64,000 nt of DNA from Tetmemena sp. SeJ-2015 (taxonomy: Eukaryota > Ciliophora > Spirotrichea > Sporadotrichida > Oxytrichidae), in contig JAJKFJ010022813.1 in assembly GCA_027382625.1 (NCBI GenBank), positions 1-64,000 of the forward strand, in the 5' to 3' direction. The position numbers were made by a program, and so were the translations under genes. Numbering within the stretch: position 1 is the first letter of the stretch; every line of letters starts with the position of its first letter. The notes below the pieces were generated by a model, which did no database searches, was not told the DNA's origin, and saw nothing but the letters and a program-made list of their open reading frames with translations. Below are positions 11,101 through 21,800 of the stretch, piece by piece.

Positions 11101-14100
11101 TCTCTTACTATTAAGACGACAGGATATTAGTCTTAATACTGTTCATATTATTCAGGTGGCTCAAAAGAAATGGTTTAAGGATCATTCTAAAGTTTAACCC
11201 AATTAAAGCCTACAACTTGCTTGTCTATTTCTTTAAATATTTAATGAAATTATTTCTACATAGTAATTCTGAAAACATTGGGGAAGAGGATACTCATTTT
11301 TATAGCCCTCTTTAGCTTAAAAATCTTAGAGGAAACATTTTTGAGCTTGTTTAATTGAATTATTTACCAAATCAAGAGCCACATATTTAAATTTAAGGAA
11401 ATTAAAAATAGCCACATCTTATTTAATGGAAAGCATAATTTTAAGTTTGCCCACTAGCTAGTTGAATGAGTTGAAGGCACGCATGTATATTTCATAAATC
11501 CCTGCGTCTTTCTAGTCTTTAGTGTAAACAGTTATCTGTAAAGCATTAGAGTCCGCTGAAATAAAGGCTGGAATTAAAAGCAAACTATATTATAATTTGT
11601 TGGTTTTAATCACCCAGGACAAAGTCTAAATAGTAAGTTGAATAGCAAAGGCAACCTGGTGTTTGAAAGTATTGAGAAAGGTATCGGAAAAGAATCATAT
11701 CTCCAATAGTGTAAGTCAAGTCGAGCTAGGACAATGGAAATTTGATTTAATACAAGTCGCAGGATGCCAAAATATAGAAATTGTAAGATCCACTCTATTC
11801 AACATAATAAATATATATAATCATCAAAAAATAATATTTTTTTAATTTAAATTGTAACTTTTAATTAAATTTATTGAGCTATACCAGGCTTAAAAAATAA
11901 AGTAGTTATTGAGCTTCTGGCTATAGAATAAATTTATTGAATTATTTGATATTAAGAAATTGGGATAATTTCATTGTTAACTGTAAGAATTAATCAAATT
12001 TAATTCGATCTTTTCAGTGTTTGTTATACAGCTCTAGTTTTTTTATTTCAAAATTTTAAATTAATTGCTTGGCTAATTTATCAAATTATAAAACAGTTAT
12101 AAAAACTTACTATAAATATTGCGCAATTTATCTTATATACGCTTTTATAGTTGTTTATTATATGTAATTACTCCCTTAATATCTTCCATTTTATTATTTT
12201 AATTATATGGGTAATTCTATAAATTTCAAGCTATAGTTTAAATTGAGAGTGGCTTTCCATTAGCAATCTTCAGTATCAAAACCTGAATAGCTTATATCAA
12301 AATTGGCGTGAGAAAATAATTTAATTCTATTTTGAGTACTATTCATTGTTGAAGGCCAAAATTCACAAGGGAGGATGATTTATTAAGTAGTTATTTTAAT
12401 GAATTCGATTATATAATGAAAGAAATAAATTCTCTTGAAAGGTTTTAATAAAATAATTTATATTATATAAAGTCATTTAAATAATTTTTATCACCCACTA
12501 AAATTAATTTCCTATTTAAATCTGATAGTAGCTCTGAAGGACAAACTGCTCCATTGAAATAATTATTAGTTAGTCCAAATTATCAAATGGTAGGCGCTCT
12601 ATAGATAACTTTAAATTACTATTTTATTCATTTAATTAATCAACGTTTGTTGCATAGATGAAGATTAAGGAACTAGATAAATTGTTTGATTTTGCACAGT
12701 ATAGTGTTGCTAGATAGCTTAGCAAACTAAAAACACTAAAATATTATACAATAATGCAAAAGTAAAAATATGAACTCCTTAAGCGAGAAATTATTTTACA
12801 CTATTACACATTTTTATTATCAATCTGATAAATAAATAATAACTTTCCACTTCCAGAATGTTAAGAGTGCCACACTATACTCTCGCATTTGGAAGTTGCT
12901 TTGCAGATGAGAAAGTTAGGAGTTGCAGCTGTCCCTCATCTCACTTCTAAGTTTCAGCACATCAATTATTTGATTGATCCTCAAACTCTTCGCCTCTAAG
13001 CGCACTTCAATTGCATAATTTACAAATTTAGCACGATTAAGATGTATTTAGTAATCAATGGAATTCAAAAATTTAATGAGAACTAATCATATCATAATAG
13101 AGACCATTTTAGTGCAGAGTTTTAATTTAGATTATAAATATTAACCTATTTTGAATTTTATATTTCTTAATGGAATCAAATTAAAGCTTATCTGCAATTT
13201 TTATTGTCATGAAACTAAACTCTCACTTTAAATAGAAGCTTTTAGCATTATTTTCAGTTATAAATTAAGACTTACGCCAAATATAAGTTTAACTGAAGAA
13301 ACCACTATTTAAAGATAATAAAATAACAAAAGATTACAACTTAATAAATATAAAGTGCTTAATAACTTCTTTAATCTCAACTATTACTTTAATTTTATTT
13401 TAATGAGAGTTTTACTCGCTCTATTCAATTATTATACAGTGGGAAATCTGGTTTAAAGCTAACAAAGCTTTAAAGCTCTTAAGTAAGGTTCAAGTATTAC
13501 ACCTTATAGCTTATAGAATTGGTAATTGTAATTGGAGTTTGGGTAAATGATTAATCCTATGCCTAGATGAAAATATTTATTTTTTATAAAAATATAATTG
13601 TACATATATATACATTTAAATAAATAATATTTTTAAATAAGTGGTACTTTAAATTAAATAAATTAAGTTAATGAGTGTGAAGTCTTGCTATTACGTTATA
13701 AAAGAGAGACAATCTTGCAAAATATAATATAATTGTTATTCAAAGGCTTGTTATCCATAATCACCATCTTTGAACGTGGAGGAAAAGTTTAGCCACTGTT
13801 GAAGACGCAATCCAACTCATTAGTGTAAAAGCCCCAAAATAATTGAAAATTGGGGTCCACCTTGCTAAATTTTCTATTTCTAAAAACCACATTCCCATTT
13901 TCTACAACTGATTATAAATTTTATTATAGAAACCTTAAATTATAAATATATTACACAATTTATTTTCTGATTGAGTGTTATACATCTTCTTTGCTTGATA
14001 AAATAATAATTGGTTTTTTTTTAAATTAAAAAATATTAATTTTTGCTCTAAATTAAGAGTGAGAAAATGCTATTTTATAAATTATAAGATAAAAAAAACA

Positions 14101-17100
14101 AAACAAGAGAGAATTTAATCTAGAGATTATGAAAAGATTTACAAAAGTGAATTTTAATTTCAAGATAACTTATCTTTAATCTTACAGGATAATTATAGAG
14201 TATTTAATGATTATACTCACTTCATTGTCCAATTGAATTTTACTATATCATAATAAAACTTTATTATTTAAAAACAAATTAAATGATCTTTGTTTATACA
14301 AATTTTAGGAGAATTTTTTTCTCTAAATATTTAGAGAATAAATACTTGTAAAAATATTTAAAAGTAGATTTCTATTATTTCTGACAAAGTCCTCTCAGAA
14401 TATATCTAAATGAATATAAAATGTAGAGAAAAATTTTGTTTTAATTCTCATTATATTTATCTAATTAAATATTTTATTATTTTCTTCCATAATAGTTTTT
14501 AATTTGCTTAAAGATCAATATGCCAAGCTTACCACTAGTAATTTAATTTTATTTACTCTAGTTTGCTCAATGGCAATCATTTGAATAAAAAATAATTTAA
14601 AAAAAAAGATGAAATAAATGAATCATAGTATATTTAGGAGTGCCTTGGCTATCATCAACATAAATTTGTAGGCATTTTTAAAACGTTACTTATGCATTTA
14701 TCTATCTTGCTATGATCATTTGAGAAGCCATATACACAAAAAATATACTAAAAAAGCAAAAGAAATTTTTAATATCGTATTTAGCGAGTTGTAAATACTA
14801 ACTATTTGGGCTTGTGACTAAATAGCAAGAGTAAATTAATTTATAATTAACATTTAAAAGTAGATGTTGTAATTTGGCGTCACATAAACCTATAAATCAT
14901 CTCCAGATTATCGATTTAGATCTGAAATTGCTGGATCATTAGTTTATTAAGTGCTAGCTTGATAATTCATCACTGTGTAAAATTAAAGTATACATTAGAA
15001 TTAGATATTTTAACTAATAGGGACCATTCATCATAATTAACTATAATTTTTTAATTATTTTTTGGAAAAATAAATATAGTTTTATATCAATTGAATTATC
15101 TTTCTATTTAAAAAAAAAACTAAAGAGCCAAATAAGTACTCTAAATTTGAGCCGCGAGTACTCATAAATTTTAATAAAAAGAGAATTCTAAATAAAATTT
15201 TATCGCTATATAATGACTAAAAAGCATCTTTTTTCTTTCGTAAAAATAAAATTTATTCTTTATTCTTGGACTGATATTGCAGAGTATTACTTAAAGTAAA
15301 GAGACATTTAAATAAAGAAAATCATGCTTAAATGCTCCTAAGTTAACTGAATAAAATTAATTTCCTAGCGTTATAATATTTATCAGTTTTAATTGTCTTT
15401 TCAATTGACTTAATTTAATACAATTCAATCTTATGATTATTTAATTTAAATTATCCATTTTTTGTTAGAATTATGGGGATGAAATATCCCATTTCTAAGG
15501 TTTAACTCTTTTAGTCCTTTAGTTTATCATTAGTTTTTGGCAATATAATGAAGCATTTAAATTAATTATCTCTTTGTTTTAATTTGGTGTAATTAATCAG
15601 TTTCTCTTATATTTTATTTATTTTTAAATTATATTTTAATTTTGCATATAATCGGGACAGAGATAACTTATTACTAAATTACTTTATGCAATTTACTTTA
15701 ATTTTCTTTCATTTTTTATTATTTTTAAATTGATTGGTCTCCTGATAATAAAATTGAAGATAGTAGTCTGTTCTTGATGTGTATCTAAAAACTACCAGGC
15801 CAGGATAATCACTTGGATATGCAAATAATGAAGACTTAAATACTTTTCCTCCGCCTATCATATTAGATGCATAAATCTATTTTAAAAATTCTACTTAAAT
15901 ATAATTAGCTGTATAGTTTAAACAAATGATAGCTGCCCCTTACCCTAAATTCCAAAGAATAGAGCAACTGAGGTTGTGTTAAAAAATACTAAATCTCTTA
16001 TTTTATTTTAGTGAAAGAGACATCTTGAAGTATAATGTATAGTCCATTCAAGGACTTACTGAAGCAGAGACTTAAATAACCTTAGGAACCATCATTAAAG
16101 TTTAGTTGCAAGATTTATACGAAAGCCTGCTCTTAGATCCCAAAACGTAAAAGCTGAAACTTCTCCAAAGCGTTTTATTCATAAATTTACTTTCTAATAA
16201 ATTTAAGTTCACATCATTATAAAGAGTTACGTAATTTCCATCCATATCAAATAACATCTCTTTTGATAGGATCTCAAGATTATCGTTCAGTATTTATTCT
16301 TTTAATGAATTACTCTATAAATTAAATTCTAATGGTTAAACAAAAACCTATTCCTTCATTCTAAAGACAAATTAGTGCTTCATAACTGAGCAATAATTTT
16401 GCTTTCAATCACACCTCAACTCTATATTTTTTTCAAAATGATAATAAACATACTTAACTTTTATTGAATGTTAGATACTGATCAGTGAGTTGAAAATTCT
16501 GCTCAGGTTATAAGTTTCCCCCTCAAATTTATACTAAACTTAATGAATTTATAAATAACTATAAATATTCAGAATTATTAACAGCGCATATCTCAAAAAA
16601 TTATTATTAGTGATTGATATTAGTTTTATTCTAGTATTAAATGATTTTAATTTGATAAGAGTTGAATCCATAATGTCTAAATTAAAAGTTAAAAAATCAG
16701 AAGAGGTTTCTTAAAATGGCGTTTATAATTTACATTAAACTCAGTAAAACTTCTAAAATGAGAGACTATGAGAGGCGTAATCAATTTATCTATCAGCAAA
16801 GGGAATGCTATCATACTTATAGTAGAGCAAAAATACGTATTGGTCTATAGAGTATTCATTAACATACTGATGAATTTAAGTTACAGTATTAGAAAGTGTA
16901 GTATCCAAAAACGATAAAATTCATGAATTGATCGATTTCCACGCTTTGAATACATTATATAGAAATTCTAATATTTAATTTGAATCTATTCATCCATTTA
17001 AATATCTTCCCCAAAGTCTAAAAGTATGGGGAATAGACGATCTACAGTAGAAAGTGAAGCTTAGACTCTTATGATGCTGCAAAAGTAGATAATTGCAAGT

Positions 17101-17138
17101 AGAAAAGAGACGTAGAAATGTCTTTTTGAGGATATCAT
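7288..17138 (-). CDS. Gene 1: large signal-peptide membrane protein with cadherin-like repeats (first of four tandem paralogues)
   Basis: It starts at ATG 17136-17138 and ends at TGA 7288-7290 on the minus strand. From N to C: signal peptide then FGEDIQMDEQIQIK; extracellular blocks at 15780-15890, 13740-13900, 12530-12600 (FNG motif) and 11590-11810 (YTIG...QTPGC); a beta-sandwich block 11400-11580 (DAGIYEIYMRAFNS); the core 10050-11240 with the membrane signature; a second membrane unit at 8974-9275; a last membrane helix at 8640-8810; and a Gln-rich tail 7288-8190. Blocks are spliced by 31-39 nt introns. Stretches between blocks, for example 11850-12500 and 13100-13700, are noncoding or eliminated and not resolved here. 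A +1 indel near 11222, a worn exon at 8840-8960 and a one-base loss in the FNG block suggest this copy may be decaying. Confidence 0.75.
8640..9280 (-). CDS. Gene 1 C-terminal membrane exons
   Basis: The upstream exon (8974-9280) reads FIALFGIVQ then LLTLFPIIASLLLI, a membrane helix, then LPEFKTRYGALYINFRYNQ and a second helix (IQFLIFCMRRAIFAVCVVAL). The downstream exon (8640-8820) reads SSNIGLWVIILILIGISMNL, a helix, then QVSLVWSAVQKIIQKIREKK, a basic stretch with TAG as Gln. The small exon between them, which in genes 2-4 encodes RIELFNEA, is reduced by a deletion here (8840-8960). The pattern YGALY...RR...helix is shared by many large ciliate membrane proteins. Confidence 0.8.
10045..11240 (-). 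CDS. Gene 1 core: last beta-sandwich region plus membrane signature
   Basis: This is the best preserved part: four exons joined by three exactly placed introns (10931-10969, 10694-10724, 10541-10575) give about 360 continuous codons. Order: VVGFNWVKLQN; PVVLIVRDKQTMQLISIKKS; CPRVETCNPQISSIDSYG; INFPKPLLVPDQ; VQITFLRN; PIPPQASDQ; the membrane block NLAISLVMGISLRYIWSL and its continuation; and the polar linker DLIPKEVTDFFYSLTNQS to FSIDETKQKA. Genes 2-4 align throughout. An ORF at 10061-10243 that looks membrane-like is only a shadow in another frame of the polar linker. Confidence 0.88.
10541..10575 (-). other. Spliceosomal intron (35 nt) in gene 1
   Basis: On the minus strand it starts GTAGAG and ends TTAAAG. 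Splicing joins PPQASDQ to DSSKRMQAVF in frame. The same intron is 35 nt in gene 3 (41317-41351) and expanded to 619 nt in gene 4. Confidence 0.9.
10694..10724 (-). other. Spliceosomal intron (31 nt) in gene 1
   Basis: It starts GTAAGTG and ends CTTTAG. Removal joins EISLDN to IYDKVQITF in frame. The homologous introns in genes 2-4 keep the borders. Confidence 0.9.
10931..10969 (-). other. Spliceosomal intron (39 nt) in gene 1
   Basis: It starts GTAAAATA and ends GTATAG. Removal joins SSIDSYG to QLKINFPKPL in frame. Genes 2 and 3 have homologous introns of about 34 nt. Confidence 0.88.
12854..13012. mobile_element. Short TBE-derived fragment inside gene 1
   Basis: These 159 bp match TBE positions 1500-1658, including a shared run around CAGCACATCAATTATTTGAT and AAGCGCACTTCA. 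No C4A4 ends or terminal repeats are present, so it is an internal fragment. The minus strand is open for about 52 codons (a Leu/Lys/Glu-rich segment), better preserved than in the full TBE. It lies between coding blocks of gene 1 and would be removed with the surrounding eliminated or intronic DNA. Confidence 0.75.
16960..17138 (-). CDS. Gene 1 N-terminus with signal peptide
   Basis: Start ATG at 17136-17138 opens with basic residues and then the hydrophobic run VSFLLAIIYFCSIIRV, followed by STVDRLFPILLDFGEDIQMD. Genes 2 and 3 have the same start, hydrophobic run and FGEDI motif, which is why this start was chosen. It predicts entry into the secretory pathway with the long repeat region outside the cell or in a vesicle. 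Confidence 0.85.
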
Positions 17139-18873
17139 TTAGTAAGATTTAGGTTATATAATTAATATTTTTATTTAATACATCTCTTCCAGAGTTATAG
17201 CTGGTTTCTTCCAGCAAAAGTACTTAAACTAAACTTTGCATTAAAATAAATATAGATTAGAAAAAATAATTGATTTAAACTTTACACTTGGTTTATGAGT
17301 AGTTTATTAGATAAAAAGCCATTCTATAAATTAAATCGAATTATGATTAATTTATTTTTGGAATGTTACAAATTTAAAGATTCCTGATTCATAAAATCAA
17401 TTTAATGTTTATTTCGAAATTAGAGATTATATTTATTCTATCAATTTTATAATTTTTATAAATTATTTTTATAATAAGGATTTAAATTTAAGTAAACCTT
17501 AATGTTTGGATTAGTTACTGAAGGTCCTAATAGCATTTTTATGGATTTAATGACATAATTATTTAAAATATTTAATACCTTTGAAGTATAAAGTTAAGAC
17601 TAAATTTATTCTATGTAAAATGCCTCTCGAAAATATACAAAAATAATAAAAATAAGCTAATCAAGTCTATCTCCTAAGTTCGATAAATTTTATTATAAAA
17701 TTTAGATAATCTATTGAAAATTAATTAGGATCTAAAATAGTCAGTTATAGTTATTATCAAGATTTTCATGATACTAAGGATTTGGTAAACTATTTACTTC
17801 AAATCACTTCAACTCTTTTAATTTAATAACTATAATTATTTATCATTAAACTACAGTTATAAAATCACAAATAATTAATTAAAATTAATTTTATTGGAAA
17901 ATTTCATAGTCATAATTTAAATATCGACAGCCTCCTCCAAATAAAAAGGCTAAAATGAGTAGGTCACTCATTATATTCTTTAGTTTCGAGTAGAAAGAAA
18001 TTATTCAAATTTATATGAATTTAATAAATTATTCGCCAGATTCTTAGGTTGCATCTTTATTTTAGAAATAAGATATCCTAATTATCGTAAATAATTTCTC
18101 TCTGTCATTATTAAAATCTCTATATTTAAATTGAATATTAAATCGTTTCATCAAGTAAATGCTTATTTGATCTTTGGTAATTGAATATCACAGAAATTAA
18201 TAAAGTTAGTAGACCTAGATTATTCTAACTAATTGCCAAGTTATTTAGAATTAAGCTTTAAATAGAAAAAGAAATAAGTTTATTAAATTTAGAAAATAGT
18301 ACCATAGTAACAATATCCCATTTTATTTAACTTTAAGATGGAATTAAAATATTTTATTTTACTTTTAAATATATTTACTTAAAAAATAGAGGAAGAGAAT
18401 TGGGAAAAATTAAAATAGATCCACTACTTATCATAAAATAAATTCTAAAAATATAAATTTACTTTATATTATGATGGTTGATATAAATTTTCAAGTGATT
18501 AGTTTTGGGATTGATGTGATAATTACAAGATTCAGTTAGGAATAAATCCATTAGGTTGATAATACAAAAATTCTAATGTATTATATCTGTAAAAATGTTA
18601 TATTATAAATTCTCTTTATTAATTAATTTTACCTTCGAGATGTATTAGCTAAAAAACAAATCCACGCATATCCTTCTCTCATTCTCATAATAAAATTTTA
18701 CATAATATATCCGACTAAAGAATAATCTTTTCAGGCCTCAATAAAAAGTAGAAAATATTAAATATATTTTAGAAAAAGAATTCAGGACCAGAAATAGTGG
18801 AACAAATTAAATATTTCTTAGAAGTCTCTTGATCACTCTCTTTTTCTGTTATTCTTTGAGTTTACAATTTTAA
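17139..18873. other. Divergent intergenic region between gene 1 and gene B
   Basis: About 1.7 kb of very AT-rich sequence between the start of gene 1 (minus) and the first coding-like block of gene B (plus). It should hold both promoters, but no motif can be assigned. Near 17290-17340 there is a stretch conserved upstream of genes 2 and 3 (GAGTAGTTTATTA then ATTCTATAAATT). No convincing ORF was found under the ciliate code. Confidence 0.5.
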
Positions 18874-21800
18874 ATGAGTTAGCTGCTCTTACAAGATGAT
18901 TTAGAAAAATAACAGATTTCAAGGGAAACCCCCTAAAGTACCAAATCTTTAATTTTTGCAATTCTTTGTGATAATAAAATAAAAATTAAATTGGGTTTCA
19001 AAATAGACTGAAATTAGAAATAAACTAATTAAATAATTTTTTTAAAAAATAATTTCAAAGCGTGATTCAGATGACAATTAAATTTATTTATTGAATTAAA
19101 ATCCCTATGATCCTATGAAAATGAAGCATAAGATAGTTACATTTAACATAAGCCATAAAATTAAGAGTCTTCTGGTTTATAGAGCCTTGAAAATGCAAAT
19201 TTAAAAGTAGATTAAACTTTCAAAATTCTGGGAATGGATCCACTTATTGGGATTGCAGAATCTAATATATAAGATTCAACAAAAGAAGAGAGTAATCTGA
19301 AAACCCAATCAAATAAAGATGAACCTTGGGAGACATTCGGATTAGAGGAAACTCTTCTACAAGAAATTAAATCTTATTCTTTTTTTTATACTGAAGAAAA
19401 ATTTAACAATCTCAAGCCTAGATAAAAATGAAATTTAGTGCGGATTAATTTTAGATAACTATATCCAACCTGCAACTCAGGAGCTTCTGTAAATGTAGAC
19501 ACAGCAGAGAATTACTTCTACTGCGATAGTGCTGGTGGCACTCAGTATATTGATGTCTCTGGGAATATATACTTAAAAGCCTCTCTTTTATTTAATTACC
19601 TCTGGGGTCTGATGCTAAAATTAATATTTTTGCTACAGCAGCGATCAATATTTAAATATCATTTTAATTTGAACAAGATTTTTAAGAATTTAAGATAGAA
19701 TTATTTTTAAGAGATTCAATTAAGTGTTGACAACTTTTTGACTTGATTTAAATTTCTATCACCAAATATGAGTTAAAACTATATTTTTGCTTTTCTCTGT
19801 CTCAAATTTAAGTTTATAATTTGGAAAACATAGATAAAATAAATAGATTAAAATTGTATTTAATTCAATAGTACACTTTCACCACGTCGATTGATTCGGA
19901 TGCTTAACTACGAAAATAATATTATATTTGCTACTTACTTGTCAATTATTTCATCGACTGGCATTTTGGCTGTATCGCCAGGATTCGCAGGCAGCATAGG
20001 ATTCACTCTCAGTTTACACTCCACTTCAAATATTCCTTGATATTTATTAAATCAAGAAAATTCAGTTATTAGTATAAAAAATACCAAGCAATGGCAATTT
20101 TCAAAAAGGTTTATAGAATCGAAAGATTTATAATTAAAAATTATTTTTCTGCAATTTATTGTAAAGCATGATAATAGAAGCAACTTTATATAAATATAAA
20201 AGTCTCAAACATATTTATAGAAAGATTCAAAGTAGTTTACAAATACAGATATTTCCATGATTATAAATATAAATACAATTAATCTACAATTTAATCTAAA
20301 ATCAGGAATAACGCTTAATCTACTTAATCAACAGTATTCATCTACAGGGATTATTCATTCCATAAAATATTTAATCTACTTTTATGCAACTTGCACAGCC
20401 ATTACTGCTACTACTACCACAACAACAACGACCACGACAACCACCACAACTACTACTACGACCACTACGACTACGACGACGACTACGTCTACGACCACCA
20501 CGACCACTACAACAACCTCTACGACAACTACTACAACATTGACCACTACCACGTCTACCACTTCAACAACTACAACAGCAAGTTCAACTTCCTCTACGAC
20601 TTCGACAACAACGACTACTTCGACTAGCACAACATCTTCTTCAACGACTCCCATTCCAACAACTACAGCAATAACGTCAACCACTTAAACTCCAACTCCT
20701 ACCACCACTGTTCTCTCAACTATATAGCATTGAATTTTTAATTAACGAGCACGATTATAACTTCTACCACTTAAAGTCCTATTACTATTAAGCCTTGGTA
20801 CCAAATTGGCTCGTCAAATACAGCTCCTTATTTTACAAGTGGTTTATCCTCTGTACAAGTCACTCAGGATAAAACAGTTACTTATAGCCTACCTCAGACA
20901 AAGGATGATGAATCAGATACTATTTCAATCCAAGTGCAAAAGAATCTTCCAACTTTTGTCTTATATAGCAGTGCAGAAGCCAAATTTATTGCTTCACCCA
21001 CCTCAACTACTCAATCAGGTCCCTATTAAATATCAATCACACTTAAAACCCCAAAACCCTATAATATGATAAGAAAGTGAAAATAAGATGTGTATAATTA
21101 CTGAGTGTTAGGTTTCATAGGTTGCTTGATTATTACTCTGTAACTTTATCAAAGGTTTGATACCTTGAAATATCTTACAATATCTTGAATTATATTGCAT
21201 CAACTTCCAATACTTTTGTTTAATAATATAAAACGCTGAGCTTTCTCAATTTCTATTTCGCAGTCTTATTTTGAAACACGCCAAAATTCAGCTTTTTGAA
21301 CACCATATTCAGAGTCATTCGTATAAATTATGTTCATTTCAATTCTTTCTAGACAGAAGATATATGCAAAAATGGGGACGACGATGATGGTTTGCTAATT
21401 GAATATTGTTTGAAGATTGGTTTGATGACAGGAAGGACTCATGCATTTAAATTCAAATGCATTGCTTAATTTAAAGAATGAACTCAGCAAAAAGGATTTT
21501 AGGTATTTAAATTTGATCTTTAAACTAAATCAAACTGGAAATTTATAAGTTAGTTAGTTAGTTAATAAATATTTATAATTTACAGTAATCATATAAGAAG
21601 GTAAAGCCATAAGAAATTAAATGATCTTACCATACCAATTATGTTTGGCATCTAGCAACTCTTATTGTTAGAATTTTAAGGAACTAATTATATATTATCA
21701 TTCTATAATATTTAGGGATTGACTTAAAGACAATGCTGCAATTCCACTGAGTACCTCTTACTACTTGAAAATCTAAGTCATTGCAAAGCCCTTCGATAAT

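Noticed and set aside
20382..20684. 100-residue Val-rich ORF on the minus strand
   Set aside because: It is the reverse complement of the Thr-codon tract of gene B and has no independent evidence.
21540..21570. Short tandem repeat TTAGTTAG near 21550
   Set aside because: Only about four units; too short to be more than simple sequence.
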